Of a stretch of 64,000 nt of DNA, positions 45,757 to 55,517 are shown in pieces. The position numbers were made by a program, and so were the translations under genes. Numbering within the stretch: the stretch's first letter is position 1; each line of letters begins with the position of its first letter. Source of the stretch: Ureibacillus galli (lineage in GTDB: Bacteria; Bacillota; Bacilli; Bacillales_A; Planococcaceae); contig NZ_JACSQA010000005.1 of assembly GCF_014836845.1 (NCBI RefSeq), forward strand, positions 62,001-126,000. Direction: 5' to 3'. The notes beneath the pieces are model-generated. The model did not search any database. It was not told where the DNA came from and saw only the letters and a list, made by a program, of their open reading frames with translations.

Positions 45757-46695
45757 ATGGAACTACAATTTCTAGGAACAGGGGCAGGGATGCCTTCTAA
45801 GGAGAGAAATACAAGTGCACTAGCGTTAAAACTATTAGAGGAGCGCGGTACAATTTGGCTATTCGATTGTGGTGAGGCGACACAACATCAAATTTTACAT
45901 ACAACAATTCGCCCTCGTAAAGTTGAAAAAATTTTTATTACCCATTTACATGGGGACCATATTTTTGGGTTACCTGGATTTTTAAGTTCACGGTCTTTTT
46001 TAGGTGGTAAAGATACATTAACGATATACGGACCTAAAGGTTTAAAGGAATGGATTAACAGTAGCTTTGAAGTTTCAAAAACTCACTTAACCTACCCGAT
46101 TGAATTTGTTGAGGTAGAAGAAGGGGTAATATTCGAGGACGATCAATTCATAGTTACAGCAAAGTTACTGGAGCATGTCATACCTTGCTACGGTTATCGT
46201 ATCGAACAAAAACCACTGCTAGGGGAATTGTTAATCGACAAAGTAAATGAATTAGGGGTTCCAAAAGGTCCAATGTTAGGAAAATTAAAAAATGGTGAAG
46301 ATGTAACTTTGGAAAATGGGACAACAATTCTTAGTAAAGATGTAACGGCCCCACCGAAAAAAGGGTTTATTGTTACAATTTTAGGCGATACAAAGTATTG
46401 TGAAAGTGCAAAAATACTTTGTAATGAGGCGGATATTATCGTACATGAAGCAACTTTTGATCATGCAACAGGACATTTGGCAGCGAGTTATGGCCATTCC
46501 ACAAATGTCGAAGCAGCAAAAATAGCCAGAGAATCAAAGGGGAAAAATTTAATTTTGAATCATATCAGTGCTCGATTTTTACCCCATGATTTAGAAACAT
46601 TATTAAATGATGCAAAAGAAATTTTCCCTAATGTGTCTATCGCAAATGATTTTACGCTATATCAATGGAAAAACAACCAATTAACGACAGAGTAA
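45757..46695 (+). CDS. rnz: Ribonuclease Z
   Basis: 312 residues, metallo-beta-lactamase fold. Zinc motif FITHLHGDHIFGLPGFL, the exosite region GPKGLKEWINSSFE, LGDTKYCESA, HEATFDH and the final His in LNHISARF. It cuts tRNA precursors lacking CCA on the 3' side. 36 bases after dinB, AACGGAGG ribosome site; same local order as B. subtilis yqjH...yqjK. Confidence 0.95.
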   Translation: MELQFLGTGAGMPSKERNTSALALKLLEERGTIWLFDCGEATQHQILHTTIRPRKVEKIFITHLHGDHIFGLPGFLSSRSFLGGKDTLTIYGPKGLKEWINSSFEVSKTHLTYPIEFVEVEEGVIFEDDQFIVTAKLLEHVIPCYGYRIEQKPLLGELLIDKVNELGVPKGPMLGKLKNGEDVTLENGTTILSKDVTAPPKKGFIVTILGDTKYCESAKILCNEADIIVHEATFDHATGHLAASYGHSTNVEAAKIARESKGKNLILNHISARFLPHDLETLLNDAKEIFPNVSIANDFTLYQWKNNQLTTE

Positions 46696-46777
46696 AAAGG
46701 AAGAATATTTTACTAAAGTGAGAAAAAAGTAGAATAATCGAGATGATTTATGTATCATAGAGCGAGGAGGGGATGTT

Positions 46778-47008
46778 ATGAATCAAACCAAAATTAATCC
46801 TGCTGTACTACGTTTACTTGTTATTTTTCCAAATGTACTAAGTTACATTTTACTGTTAGGGGTAATTATTTACATCATTACAAACTTTGCAGGATTAAAA
46901 GCAGCGAATGCTTTAACTTTTTGGCTTATTCTAGTTGTAATCCTTGGCCCTATGGCAATTTATACGACTTACTCAATCGTCAAAAGAATAAAAGCGGGAG
47001 TTTTATAA
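46778..47008 (+). CDS. Small two-helix membrane protein
   Basis: 76 residues with two membrane segments (residues ~16-37 and 44-66) and a basic end KRIKAGVL. Not recognised. Ribosome site GAGGAGGGG; closely follows rnz and precedes a strong terminator. Confidence 0.7.
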   Translation: MNQTKINPAVLRLLVIFPNVLSYILLLGVIIYIITNFAGLKAANALTFWLILVVILGPMAIYTTYSIVKRIKAGVL

Positions 47009-47013
47009 AAATC

Positions 47014-47054
47014 ACGCGTACGCAAATTTCAACAATTGCGTACGCGTTTTTTCA
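47014..47054 (+). terminator. Terminator after the 76-aa gene
   Basis: ACGCGTACGCAA (47014-47025) and TTGCGTACGCGT (47036-47047) pair perfectly; six T follow. Confidence 0.92.
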
Positions 47055-47340
47055 CGAAATAGATAAAGATTTGTAATAAAATGATGAAGTATATAGGATA
47101 AATGGCACCTTTCGACAAAAGAAAAATAGTAAAAAAAAACATTTCCTAGGAAATATTAGAACTAAAGCAGAATTATTTAATAAATATTTACTATTTTTAT
47201 AGCCTATACTTCTGAAACTTGCATTGATATGTTACGAATTTGTTAGGGAAGAAAATTTTAATGTCAATCTTTAGGGGTTAATATAGAACGATAAATAGAT
47301 TTGAATGATGCTTTAAAAGATTCATTACACTAGATAAGAA
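47055..47340. other. Gap between convergent genes
   Basis: Contains a perfect 14-base palindrome ATTTCCTAGGAAAT (47141-47154) and a TTTCGACAAA sequence (47111-47120) like a Spo0A box, but no downstream gene for either. No reading frame seen. Confidence 0.4.
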
Positions 47341-48147
47341 TTAGTCTCCTTTTGCTAATTCTCTTGAGCGGGCCTCAGCACTTTTTATACAAGCATAAAT
47401 AGCATCATGAAAGTGATAATTTTCAAGGGCGCGAATGCCAGCTTCAGTAGTGCCTCCTGGACTAGTCACTTTTTTTCTCAGTACGTTTGGCTCCTCTTTT
47501 ACGGATTGTAGCATTGCAGCGGAACCAGCTATAGTTTGTACCATTAGTTTACGTACAATTTCCTTTGATAATCCAAACTCAGTTCCAACACTTTCCCATG
47601 CCTCTAGTAAATAATAAAGATAGGCAGGACCACTACCAGAGAGAGCGGTTACCGCATGTAGCTTATCTTCTTCTACTTCTATAACAATTCCAACAGCTTC
47701 TAACAATTTTAAGTACATTGTTTTTTGAACTTCGGAAACTTCTTTATTAAACGCAATGCCACTAGCAGACATTCCGATGGTAGCTGAAGTATTCGGCATA
47801 ACCCGTGCAATCGGGCGACTACCTAACCCGTCTTCAATTGTTTGAATGGAAATACCAGCTAAGACGGATAGTATTGCAGTATTTGGAGAAATAATTGGTT
47901 GAATTTGTTCGATAACTGATTGTACATCCTTTGGTTTAGTAGCAAGAATGATGAAATCCATTTCTTTTATTTTTTCAATATGTGACAAAATATGAATTCC
48001 ATATTTCTTTTCTAATTCTTCCAGTCGTTCATAATTGGAACGATTGGTGACATACAAAGAGTCGTTCGAAACGACGTTTTGTGTTATCCAACCTTGAATA
48101 AGGGCTTCTGACATCGAACCTGCACCGATAAATAGTATTTTTTGCAA
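47341..48147 (-). CDS. proC: Pyrroline-5-carboxylate reductase (ProC/ProI)
   Basis: 268 residues. NAD(P) Rossmann start KILFIGAGSMSEALIQGW; FIILATKPKDV; the signature ALSGSGPAYLYYLLEAWESVGTEFGLS and TSPGGTTEAGIRALE. It makes proline from pyrroline-5-carboxylate in the last biosynthetic step. Positional counterpart of B. subtilis proI (yqjO). Preceded by a T-box with a proline codon; proA and proB at the right edge supply the earlier steps. Confidence 0.95.
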   Translation of the reverse strand: MQKILFIGAGSMSEALIQGWITQNVVSNDSLYVTNRSNYERLEELEKKYGIHILSHIEKIKEMDFIILATKPKDVQSVIEQIQPIISPNTAILSVLAGISIQTIEDGLGSRPIARVMPNTSATIGMSASGIAFNKEVSEVQKTMYLKLLEAVGIVIEVEEDKLHAVTALSGSGPAYLYYLLEAWESVGTEFGLSKEIVRKLMVQTIAGSAAMLQSVKEEPNVLRKKVTSPGGTTEAGIRALENYHFHDAIYACIKSAEARSRELAKGD

Positions 48148-48273
48148 ATGTTATCCCTCCGTTTAATGATATTTATGTGTAAAGAATGTCATTATTCAAA
48201 AATGCGATTAAAAAAATCAGCATTTTATTTTTAAATGAATGCAATGACTTCTAATGATGAATAATAAAACAAC

Positions 48274-48515
48274 AAAAAAACGTTTTCGTCCTTAATAATA
48301 AGGACGAAAACGCTTGAACGCTTTTCCGCGGTACCACCTTTGTTTGCCTATTCAATAGACACAGCTTAAATCCTCATTATCGCAGAGGGTACGGTCATGT
48401 TTTCATGACTGCTCTGAAGTAGGTTCGATGAAATTAGTGGGTTATGCTACTTCCACCAAACATAGCACTCTCTGAAACCATAAGCTCATCTACTTGTCTT
48501 CATCATCGCATTAAG
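48274..48515 (-). promoter_or_regulatory. T-box riboswitch (proline) controlling proC
   Basis: Read on the minus strand, the leader contains the T-box sequence GGTGGTACCGCGGAAAAGC (centred near 48335). This is followed by a perfect 14-bp terminator stem (arms 48299-48312 and 48281-48294) and seven T (48280-48274). Upstream is a long stem I with AGAGAGTG and a GAA-CCT-A specifier loop; CCT (48423-48421) is a proline codon. Uncharged tRNA-Pro would block the terminator. Proline T-boxes on proI and proBA are known in Bacillus. Confidence 0.92.
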
Positions 48516-48533
48516 AAATTTTAAATTATGAAA

Positions 48534-48562
48534 ATTATAGGCACACTTTTAAAATATGTCAA
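48534..48562 (-). promoter_or_regulatory. Consensus promoter of the proC T-box transcript
   Basis: On the minus strand TTGACA (48562-48557), 17-base spacer, TATAAT (48539-48534): both hexamers are perfect sigma-A consensus, giving a strong start just ahead of the T-box. Confidence 0.9.
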
Positions 48563-48667
48563 CTTACATACGTGACGAAAAAGAAAAAAAGAGATAAAAT
48601 GAGTGAATAGTGATTCATTATAGGGATAAAATAGTTTTGCTTGTAATGAGGTTAGAGGGGGATTTCC

Positions 48668-49615
48668 ATGAACATACATAAAATTGTTATTCCAACACCA
48701 TATCCTGAAGGGGATGTAAATGCTTTTTTAGTGAAGGGTGATGCATTGTCGCTTTTTGATGCTGGACCAAAAACACCAGAAGCATTTGAAGCATTAAAAT
48801 GGGGAATCCAAGAAGCTGGTTATAAAATGAACGATGTGGAACAAGTTGTATTAACCCATCATCATCCGGATCATTGTGGATGGGTCGATGCATTTCCGGA
48901 TGCTGAAATTATAGCCCATGAATATGTGGACCATTGGCTGAGAAAAACAGATGAATTTTTATCTTATCGAAGTGATTTTTATCGACAACAATTACAGTTG
49001 CAAGGGGTTCCTAATAATTATATTGAAAAAATAGTTCAAAATAAGGGAGAGATGGAGTTATTTGGTTCAAAACCATTAACTCAATTTATTGGTGATGGTG
49101 ATGAGGTGCCAGGTCATCCAAATTTAAAGGCTTATTATACTCCGGGGCATGCTCAAAGTCATTTAATTTTCGTTGAGCAAGAAACAAAGGAAGTAATCGG
49201 TGGGGACCTTCTATTAGAAAAAATAACGCCTAATCCATTAGTGGAACCCCCAATCGATTTATCCAAAAATAGACCGAAGTCACTAATTCAGCAACAACAA
49301 TCTTTAAAATTGTTACGTGAATTAAATGTGGCGAAAGTCTTTTCAGGTCATGGCCATGATATAATAAAGGTAAATGAGTTAATTGATATTCGGTTAGAAA
49401 AAGATCAACTACGTATGGAACAGTTATTACAGTTAATGGATGGTCATCAAACAGTAATTGAATTGACAATGAATTTATTTCCAACAGTTTATCAAAAACA
49501 GATGGGACTAACTTTATCAAAAACATTAGGATATTTAGATTGTTTAGTTCGAGATGAAATAGTTCAAGTGGACTTGATTAATGGAGTTCATTTTTATTCG
49601 CTCGTAACAAAGTAA
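48668..49615 (+). CDS. Metallo-beta-lactamase fold hydrolase (YqjP-like)
   Basis: 315 residues. MBL core with VLTHHHPDHCGWVDAF (HxHxDH), TPGHAQSHLIFVEQ and GGDLLLEKITPNPL, then a C-terminal helical domain with SGHGHDI. It resembles B. subtilis YqjP and the glyoxalase II-like group; substrate unknown. Position next to proC agrees with the yqjO-yqjP order. GTTAGAGGGGG ribosome site. Confidence 0.88.
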   Translation: MNIHKIVIPTPYPEGDVNAFLVKGDALSLFDAGPKTPEAFEALKWGIQEAGYKMNDVEQVVLTHHHPDHCGWVDAFPDAEIIAHEYVDHWLRKTDEFLSYRSDFYRQQLQLQGVPNNYIEKIVQNKGEMELFGSKPLTQFIGDGDEVPGHPNLKAYYTPGHAQSHLIFVEQETKEVIGGDLLLEKITPNPLVEPPIDLSKNRPKSLIQQQQSLKLLRELNVAKVFSGHGHDIIKVNELIDIRLEKDQLRMEQLLQLMDGHQTVIELTMNLFPTVYQKQMGLTLSKTLGYLDCLVRDEIVQVDLINGVHFYSLVTK

Positions 49616-49622
49616 ATTATTA

Positions 49623-49656
49623 TCCCCCAAACCATTCTCTGTTTGGGGGATTTTTA
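49623..49656. terminator. Bidirectional terminator
   Basis: ATCCCCCAAAC and GTTTGGGGGAT flank an 8-base loop; T-rich after the right arm. Between the MBL gene and convergent hmp. Confidence 0.9.
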
Positions 49657-49668
49657 TTTGAATATTTG

Positions 49669-50850
49669 TTAATTAGCGCTTGCTAATGCTTCTAAAGACA
49701 TAGCAGGCCCGAAGAATTCAAAATGAATTTGATCATCTGAAACTCCTAAATCACGGGCAATGGAAATAACTGTTTCCATAAATGGCGCAGGACCACAAAT
49801 ATAAATTTCTGTATCTTTACTTATAAATGGAGCTAAATCTTCTTTTGTAACATAACCAGTCTCTTCTGAGTATAGGATGCGGTAAGAACCATTTAACTCA
49901 TTTACCTTTTTCTCAATTTGTTCTTTAAAGGCAGCTGATTTATCGTTACGGGCACATTGAACAAATGACACTTGTCGTCCTAATTCCATTGTTTGTAACA
50001 TTGTATTTAGCGGTGTCACACCGATTCCACCACTGACAAATAACAATGGGCTGTTATTTTCTTCTAAAGTAAATAAACCAGCAGGAGCACTTACTTCAAT
50101 TGTATCTCCTACGTTCACTTGTTTATGAAGAAAATTCGAAACAACACCTTTTGGATCACATTCATCTTCTACTTTTACAGAAATACGGTATTCATTATTG
50201 TTAGAAGGCTGTGAAAGGGTATAATGACGGTTGGATGTATATTCATCACCAGGAACTTTTACACGAACTGTAATATACTGTCCAGGTTTAAACTCAGGTA
50301 GTATTTCGCCATCAACAGGTTCTAGATAAAATGAAGTTACAATTTCGTTTACTGGCACTTTTTTTGTTACTAAGAAGGTTTTAAATAAACGCCAACCTCC
50401 ATCTTTTTCTGCTTCCTTATATAGATCTTCTTCCACAGAAATAAATACATCTGCAATAACGCCATATGCTTCAGCCCATGCGTTCAAAATGTCATCCGTT
50501 GCTGCATCACCTAATACTTCTTTAATAGCAGCTAATAAGTTTTCCCCAACGATTGGATAATGTTCAGGTAAAATTCCTAATCCACGATGTTTGTGGGCAA
50601 TTTGCATTACGGCAGGAACAATTGCTTGTAAGTTATCTATATGGGCTGCTGCGGCATAGACCGTGTTAGCCAATGCCGTTTGTTGTCTTCCTCTTACTTG
50701 GTTTGCGTGATTGAAATAATTCAATAATTCTGGATGTTTTTCAAATAGATTTTTGTAAAAAGTCTTCGTAATCGTTACACCATGTTGTTCTAATACTGGA
50801 ACGGTTGATTTAATAATGTCAATTGTTTGTTGAGATAACAAAACATTCAC
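49669..50850 (-). CDS. hmp: Flavohemoprotein (nitric oxide dioxygenase)
   Basis: 393 residues. Globin domain 1-137 with proximal His region [13 protein letters not shown] and [15 protein letters not shown] domain with [13 protein letters not shown] domain with [16 protein letters not shown] and [11 protein letters not shown]. It oxidises NO to nitrate with NADPH and O2. Divergent from nsrR, whose product is the NO-sensing repressor, with a palindromic site between. Confidence 0.96.
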   Translation of the reverse strand: MNVLLSQQTIDIIKSTVPVLEQHGVTITKTFYKNLFEKHPELLNYFNHANQVRGRQQTALANTVYAAAAHIDNLQAIVPAVMQIAHKHRGLGILPEHYPIVGENLLAAIKEVLGDAATDDILNAWAEAYGVIADVFISVEEDLYKEAEKDGGWRLFKTFLVTKKVPVNEIVTSFYLEPVDGEILPEFKPGQYITVRVKVPGDEYTSNRHYTLSQPSNNNEYRISVKVEDECDPKGVVSNFLHKQVNVGDTIEVSAPAGLFTLEENNSPLLFVSGGIGVTPLNTMLQTMELGRQVSFVQCARNDKSAAFKEQIEKKVNELNGSYRILYSEETGYVTKEDLAPFISKDTEIYICGPAPFMETVISIARDLGVSDDQIHFEFFGPAMSLEALASAN

Positions 50851-50928
50851 GTCCTTTCATCGCCATCATACGCTTCACTGTATTTAAAAGCAATATTTGA
50901 AATATATGTTTAACAAAATGGACACAAT

Positions 50929-50947
50929 GATGTATATAGAATACATC
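50929..50947. promoter_or_regulatory. Candidate NsrR operator between hmp and nsrR
   Basis: GATGTAT-N5-ATACATC (50929-50947) is a perfect 7-base inverted repeat in the divergent promoter region. It resembles the AT-rich NsrR sites of Bacillus. Confidence 0.75.
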
Positions 50948-51023
50948 TTTAATTGAGACAAAATTTTCATTCTATATAAATTTATAATGGTATAATACTA
51001 AGAGAAAGAGTGGTGTGTAATTG

Positions 51024-51467
51024 ATGCGCTTAACTTTATATACAGATTATTCTTTAAGAGTTTTATTATATCTTGGTATTAAAGGGAAGGAACGCTTATC
51101 AACGATACAAGAAATAGCGGACAATTATCATATTTCGAAAAATCATTTGATGAAAGTTACTTATGATTTAGGACAATTAGGATTAATCGAAACGATACGC
51201 GGCCGTGGTGGTGGTATACGATTACATATTGATCCAAAAGACATTAATATTGGGCAAGTAGTTCGTCAAACCGAAGAAGATTTTCATCTTGTAGAATGCT
51301 TTGATGAAGAAAATAATATGTGCAAAATTTCACCTACTTGTCAATTGAAATTTGCTTTAAGAGAAGCACTTCATGCGTATTTAGAAGTGTTAGATAAATA
51401 TACACTAGCAGATTTTCTCCTATCTAAAGACGAAATGTATAGACTACTAGGAATTGATCAGTCTTAA
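51024..51467 (+). CDS. nsrR: Nitric-oxide-sensing repressor NsrR (Rrf2 family)
   Basis: 147 residues. Winged helix LRVLLYLGIKGKERLSTIQEIADNYHISKNHLMKV, and cluster ligands Cys92, Cys100 and Cys106 with Asp8, the same positions reported for the [4Fe-4S] cluster of Bacillus NsrR. NO binding releases DNA and derepresses hmp. The ATG at 51024 is preferred to the TTG just before it because it puts Asp8 and the cysteines in register with the family. Confidence 0.95.
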   Translation: MRLTLYTDYSLRVLLYLGIKGKERLSTIQEIADNYHISKNHLMKVTYDLGQLGLIETIRGRGGGIRLHIDPKDINIGQVVRQTEEDFHLVECFDEENNMCKISPTCQLKFALREALHAYLEVLDKYTLADFLLSKDEMYRLLGIDQS

Positions 51468-51560
51468 AGGGTATAGATGATGTATCTATACTCTTTTTCA
51501 ATTTTATTTCTATAAATAACAAAATTATTATGAGTAAATTGAAAGGAATTATACAGATTG

Positions 51561-52310
51561 ATGAATAATAAAAAGATATTTATAACAGGTGCAACGAGTG
51601 GAATTGGTCGAATGATTGCAGAAAAATGTATAAATAAAGGATATACAGTTTATGCAACTGGACGTAATGAGTCTTCATTACTTTCATTATCCGAAATGGG
51701 AGCAAAAGTATTTCAAGCAAATATGTCCAATCTTCAAGATATAAATAACGTATGTAGTCAATTGCCTGCAATCGATGTTGCCGTCATAAATGCAGGAGTA
51801 GGTATATTTGAAAATGTGTTTGAATTATCGGATGAACAAATTAATGAAATGATTGATGTTAATGTAAAGGCACCAATTTATTTAACGAATAGACTTTCAA
51901 AACAAATGATTGATTGTCAATCGGGGCACTTCATTTTTGTAGGATCACAAGCAGGAAAAGTGGCGACAAAAAAAGCGAGTGTTTATGCTGCTTCTAAACA
52001 TGCTATTACAGGACTTGCAAACGGAATTCGAATGGAACTAGCTCCCTTTCATATAAAAGTAACAACGATTTTCCCTGGACCAATTGATACGCCTTTTTTA
52101 CAAAAAGCCGATTCCACTAACAATTATCGTAATACGATTGAAAAATTTCTACTGAACCCAGAATACGTAGCAACAGAAGTAATGAAAACGATTGATAGAC
52201 CTGTTCGTGAAGTAAACTTGCCGAGGGTCATGTCGCTAACAAGTAAACTTTATGCATTAGCACCGACACTAGTAGAAAGATTGGGTAGTAGTTTTTTTAA
52301 TAAAAAATAG
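51561..52310 (+). CDS. Short-chain dehydrogenase (YqjQ-like)
   Basis: 249 residues. Cofactor motif KIFITGATSGIGRMIAEK, NAGVG, catalytic Ser in FVGSQAGKVATKKASVYAASKHA (YxxxK) and PGPIDTPF. B. subtilis YqjQ lies next to yqjP in the same order. ATG 51561 is preferred over the preceding TTG. Substrate unknown; intact, unlike the SDR at 33104. Confidence 0.9.
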   Translation: MNNKKIFITGATSGIGRMIAEKCINKGYTVYATGRNESSLLSLSEMGAKVFQANMSNLQDINNVCSQLPAIDVAVINAGVGIFENVFELSDEQINEMIDVNVKAPIYLTNRLSKQMIDCQSGHFIFVGSQAGKVATKKASVYAASKHAITGLANGIRMELAPFHIKVTTIFPGPIDTPFLQKADSTNNYRNTIEKFLLNPEYVATEVMKTIDRPVREVNLPRVMSLTSKLYALAPTLVERLGSSFFNKK

Positions 52311-52330
52311 GTGATGAACCAATGATAGTA

Positions 52331-52358
52331 AAGCGTCTAATGATAGGCGCTTTTTTAT
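52331..52358 (+). terminator. Terminator after SDR gene
   Basis: AAGCGTCTA and TAGGCGCTT pair with one G-U around a 4-base loop, then TTTTT. Confidence 0.82.
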
Positions 52359-52375
52359 TTTGGTAAAAATAAAAA

Positions 52376-52458
52376 TTTATAAAAATACACTTGTGTTTAT
52401 TTTTATTCCATGTTACTATTCGTGTATAAACTTTTATGACAATGTATAAAAATACATA
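52376..52458 (+). promoter_or_regulatory. Candidate ARG boxes upstream of argG
   Basis: Three copies of an ATAAAAAT-centred element: TTTATAAAAATACACTTG (52376-52393), its inverted form GTGTTTATTTTTATTCCA (52392-52409), and AATGTATAAAAATACATA (52441-52458). They resemble the ArgR/AhrC consensus CATGAATAAAAATKCAAK, consistent with arginine repression of argGH. Confidence 0.6.
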
Positions 52459-52483
52459 AATGAATTATCGGAGGCGCTATTTT

Positions 52484-53698
52484 ATGGCAAATAAAAAAGT
52501 AGTTTTAGCTTATTCAGGTGGACTTGATACATCCGTCGCAATTCCTTGGTTAAAGGAACAAGGCTGGGATGTCATCGCCGTTTGCTTAGATGTGGGAGAA
52601 GGTAAAGACCTTGAATTTATAAAAAACAAAGCACTTCAAGTAGGTGCCATTGAATCGTATATGGTCGATGCAAAGGATGAGTTTGCAGAAGAATATGCTC
52701 TTATTTCATTACAAGCCCATACATGGTATGAACAAAAATATCCATTGTTATCTGCACTATCCCGTCCACTCATTTCAAAAAAATTAGTGGAAATTGCCAA
52801 CCGTACAGGAGCAGATGCGGTTGCCCACGGATGTACAGGAAAAGGAAACGACCAAGTACGATTTGAGGTTTCCATTAAAGCATTAAATCCTACTCTCGAA
52901 GTTTTAGCTCCTGTTCGTGAATGGGGATGGAGCCGTGACGAGGAGATTGAATACGCACAAAAGCATGGAGTCCCTGTACCAGCAACGATCGATTCACCAT
53001 TTTCAATAGATCAAAACCTTTGGGGTCGAGCTAATGAAGCAGGAGTTATGGAAGATCCTTGGGTAGCACCACCGGAAGAGGCTTATGGCTTAACGGTTTC
53101 CATTGAAAATGCCCCTGATACTCCTGAATACGTTGAAATCGAGTTCGTAGAAGGAAAACCGGTTGCATTAAATGGTAATGAAATGAAATTAGCAGATTTA
53201 ATACAAACGTTAAATAAAATTGCTGGGGCACATGGTGTTGGACGAATTGACCATGTTGAAAATAGACTTGTCGGCATAAAATCCCGGGAAGTTTATGAAA
53301 TTCCAGGAGCCAAAGTGTTGTTAACGGCCCATAAAGAATTAGAAGATATTACTCTTGTTAAAGAAATCGCTCATTTTAAACCAGTAATTGAGAAAAAACT
53401 ATCTGAAATCATTTATGACGGTTTATGGTTTAACCCAATCCGTCCAGCTTTAGAGGCATTCTTAAAGGAAACTCAGAAATTTGTAAATGGTACTGTCCGC
53501 GTAAAATTATTTAAAGGCCATGCAATAGTAGAAGGACGTAAATCTCCTAACTCTTTGTATAGTGAAAAACTTGCTACTTACTCAAAAGCTGATCAATTTA
53601 ATCACGCTTCTGCTGTTGGGTTTATTGAACTGTGGGGTCTTCCAACAGTTGTAGCTGCAGAAGTGAATAAACAGAAAGAAACAATAACGAAACAGTAA
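52484..53698 (+). CDS. argG: Argininosuccinate synthase
   Basis: 404 residues. N-type ATP pyrophosphatase loop [32 protein letters not shown], and [22 protein letters not shown]. It joins citrulline and aspartate using ATP. Start ATG 52484 follows CGGAGGCG by 8 bases; the frame from 52460 has no ribosome site. Cotranscribed with argH, 55 bases downstream. Confidence 0.97.
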   Translation: MANKKVVLAYSGGLDTSVAIPWLKEQGWDVIAVCLDVGEGKDLEFIKNKALQVGAIESYMVDAKDEFAEEYALISLQAHTWYEQKYPLLSALSRPLISKKLVEIANRTGADAVAHGCTGKGNDQVRFEVSIKALNPTLEVLAPVREWGWSRDEEIEYAQKHGVPVPATIDSPFSIDQNLWGRANEAGVMEDPWVAPPEEAYGLTVSIENAPDTPEYVEIEFVEGKPVALNGNEMKLADLIQTLNKIAGAHGVGRIDHVENRLVGIKSREVYEIPGAKVLLTAHKELEDITLVKEIAHFKPVIEKKLSEIIYDGLWFNPIRPALEAFLKETQKFVNGTVRVKLFKGHAIVEGRKSPNSLYSEKLATYSKADQFNHASAVGFIELWGLPTVVAAEVNKQKETITKQ

Positions 53699-53753
53699 TG
53701 TTTGAAATCCGTAAGCGATCGTCAAAACGACTCTTACAAAGTAGGTGAATTGG

Positions 53754-55133
53754 ATGACGAAATTATGGGGTGGACGTTTTCAAAAGTCCGCTGAAAGTTG
53801 GGTTGACGAATTTGGAGCTTCTATCGGTTTTGACCAACAATTAGTAATGGAAGATATCGAAGGAAGTATTGCACACGTAACAATGTTAGGTAATCAGGGA
53901 ATTTTAGACTCTAACGATGTGGAGCAAATTTTAGCTGGCTTAGCTGAGTTAAAAATAAAGGCAGAGGCCGGAGAACTCGAGTTTACGGTTGCAAACGAAG
54001 ATATTCATTTAAACTTAGAAAAAATGTTAACAGATTTAATTGGACCTGTTGGAGGAAAACTTCATACAGGTCGAAGTCGAAACGATCAAGTTGCGACAGA
54101 TGTTCATTTGTTTTTGAAAAAAAGGGTAAACGAAGTAGTGGAGTTAATTGAAATCTTCCAAAAAGCAATAATGGAAAAGGCAGAACAACATGTCGAAACA
54201 ATAGCTCCTGGTTATACTCACTTACAACGTGCTCAGCCAATCAGCTTTGCCCATCACTTAATGGCATATTTTTGGATGCTTGAGCGGGATAAAGAACGCT
54301 TTACTGAATCGATGAAACGGATCGATATTTTACCTTTAGGAGCAGGGGCTATGGCTGGAACTACTTTCCCTATTGACCGTGAAAAAACTGCTCAATTATT
54401 AGGTTTTAGTAATGTATATGCCAATTCCATGGATGCGGTGAGCGATCGAGATTTTATAGTAGAGTTTTTATCAAACGCCTCTTTATTAATGACTCATTTA
54501 TCTCGTTTTGCAGAAGAAATTATTATATGGTCAACTGATGAATTTAAATTCATTGAATTAGATGACGCCTTTTCAACAGGTTCATCTATTATGCCTCAAA
54601 AGAAAAATCCCGATATGGCAGAACTTATACGAGGCAAGACTGGTCGCGTATATGGCAACCTAATCGGACTGTTAACGGTGTTGAAGGGCACACCATTAAC
54701 TTACAACAAAGATATGCAAGAAGATAAGGAAGGGATGTTTGACACAGTTCATACGATCCTGGGTGCATTGAAAATTTTCGAAGGTATGGTTCGCACAATG
54801 ACTGTGAATACAGAACGCCTTCACGCAGCAGTGCATAGTGATTTTTCAAATGCAACAGAATTGGCAGATTACTTAGCTACAAAGGGTATGCCATTCCGTG
54901 AAGCCCATGAAGTAACTGGAAAGCTTGTCTTTACTTGTATCCAAAAGGGAATATTTTTATTAGATTTACCTTTGGAAGAGATGAGATGTGAAAGTGAATT
55001 GATTGAAGAAGATGTTTACGACGTATTGAAGCCACATGCGGCAGTAAGTCGTCGTAACTCCCTTGGGGGTACTGGCTTTGACCAAGTTCGTTTGCAACTT
55101 GAGAAAGCAAAAACATGTTTAAATCATTTTTGA
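53754..55133 (+). CDS. argH: Argininosuccinate lyase
   Basis: 459 residues of the fumarase/aspartase superfamily, with [34 protein letters not shown] and the signature [20 protein letters not shown]. It releases arginine and fumarate. ATG 53754 follows GTAGGTGA; GTG 53745 overlaps that site. Last gene of the argGH operon. Confidence 0.97.
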   Translation: MTKLWGGRFQKSAESWVDEFGASIGFDQQLVMEDIEGSIAHVTMLGNQGILDSNDVEQILAGLAELKIKAEAGELEFTVANEDIHLNLEKMLTDLIGPVGGKLHTGRSRNDQVATDVHLFLKKRVNEVVELIEIFQKAIMEKAEQHVETIAPGYTHLQRAQPISFAHHLMAYFWMLERDKERFTESMKRIDILPLGAGAMAGTTFPIDREKTAQLLGFSNVYANSMDAVSDRDFIVEFLSNASLLMTHLSRFAEEIIIWSTDEFKFIELDDAFSTGSSIMPQKKNPDMAELIRGKTGRVYGNLIGLLTVLKGTPLTYNKDMQEDKEGMFDTVHTILGALKIFEGMVRTMTVNTERLHAAVHSDFSNATELADYLATKGMPFREAHEVTGKLVFTCIQKGIFLLDLPLEEMRCESELIEEDVYDVLKPHAAVSRRNSLGGTGFDQVRLQLEKAKTCLNHF

Positions 55134-55165
55134 TGCAATCCTAATTTAAAGGGTTAAGCATACAA

Positions 55166-55333
55166 GGCTATTTATTAATGATGTACAGCGATGCACAATA
55201 AATAACCGACTTTTATCAAAGAAGCCAGAGGGTAACTTGATAAAAGGAAACTTTATAAGGAACGACTACTTTTATAAAGTAGGAGTAAACATATAAAGTT
55301 ACATAAACCGTCTCGGGGTCGCGAGACGGTTTT
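55166..55333 (+). ncRNA. Unidentified structured RNA with terminator
   Basis: Four successive stems fill most of the 384-base gap after argH. (1) GGCTATTTATT with AATAAATAACC (55166-55176/55197-55207, one mismatch). (2) CTTTTATCAA with TTGATAAAAG (55210-55219/55237-55246, perfect). (3) AACTTTATA with TATAAAGTT (55249-55257/55292-55300) enclosing CTACTTT/AAAGTAG (55266-55282). (4) a terminator AACCGTCTCG/CGAGACGGTT (55306-55331) followed by seven T. No known riboswitch motif was recognised. It could be a riboswitch or attenuator for the amidase gene, a processed sRNA, or an elaborate argGH terminator. Confidence 0.6.
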
Positions 55334-55517
55334 TTTGTATGGTTATTTTTAAGGGACTTATTTCACATGTCTTGCTTTTTTCTTTCAACATTCTCAAGCA
55401 TTTTGTTGAAAGTTCAGGTATATTGCGCTGTTTTCATAAAAAAGGAAGGTCTCACTCTATCTTCTCAAGAATACTATTTTCATTTTACTTTTACGATGAA
55501 AAGAGGAGGGATAGAGG

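Noticed and set aside
47111-47120. TTTCGACAAA, a match to the Spo0A box
   Set aside because: It lies between the 3' ends of two convergent genes with no promoter or downstream gene to control.
47141-47154. Perfect palindrome ATTTCCTAGGAAAT
   Set aside because: Isolated, not next to a promoter; one 14-base palindrome is not strong evidence of a binding site.
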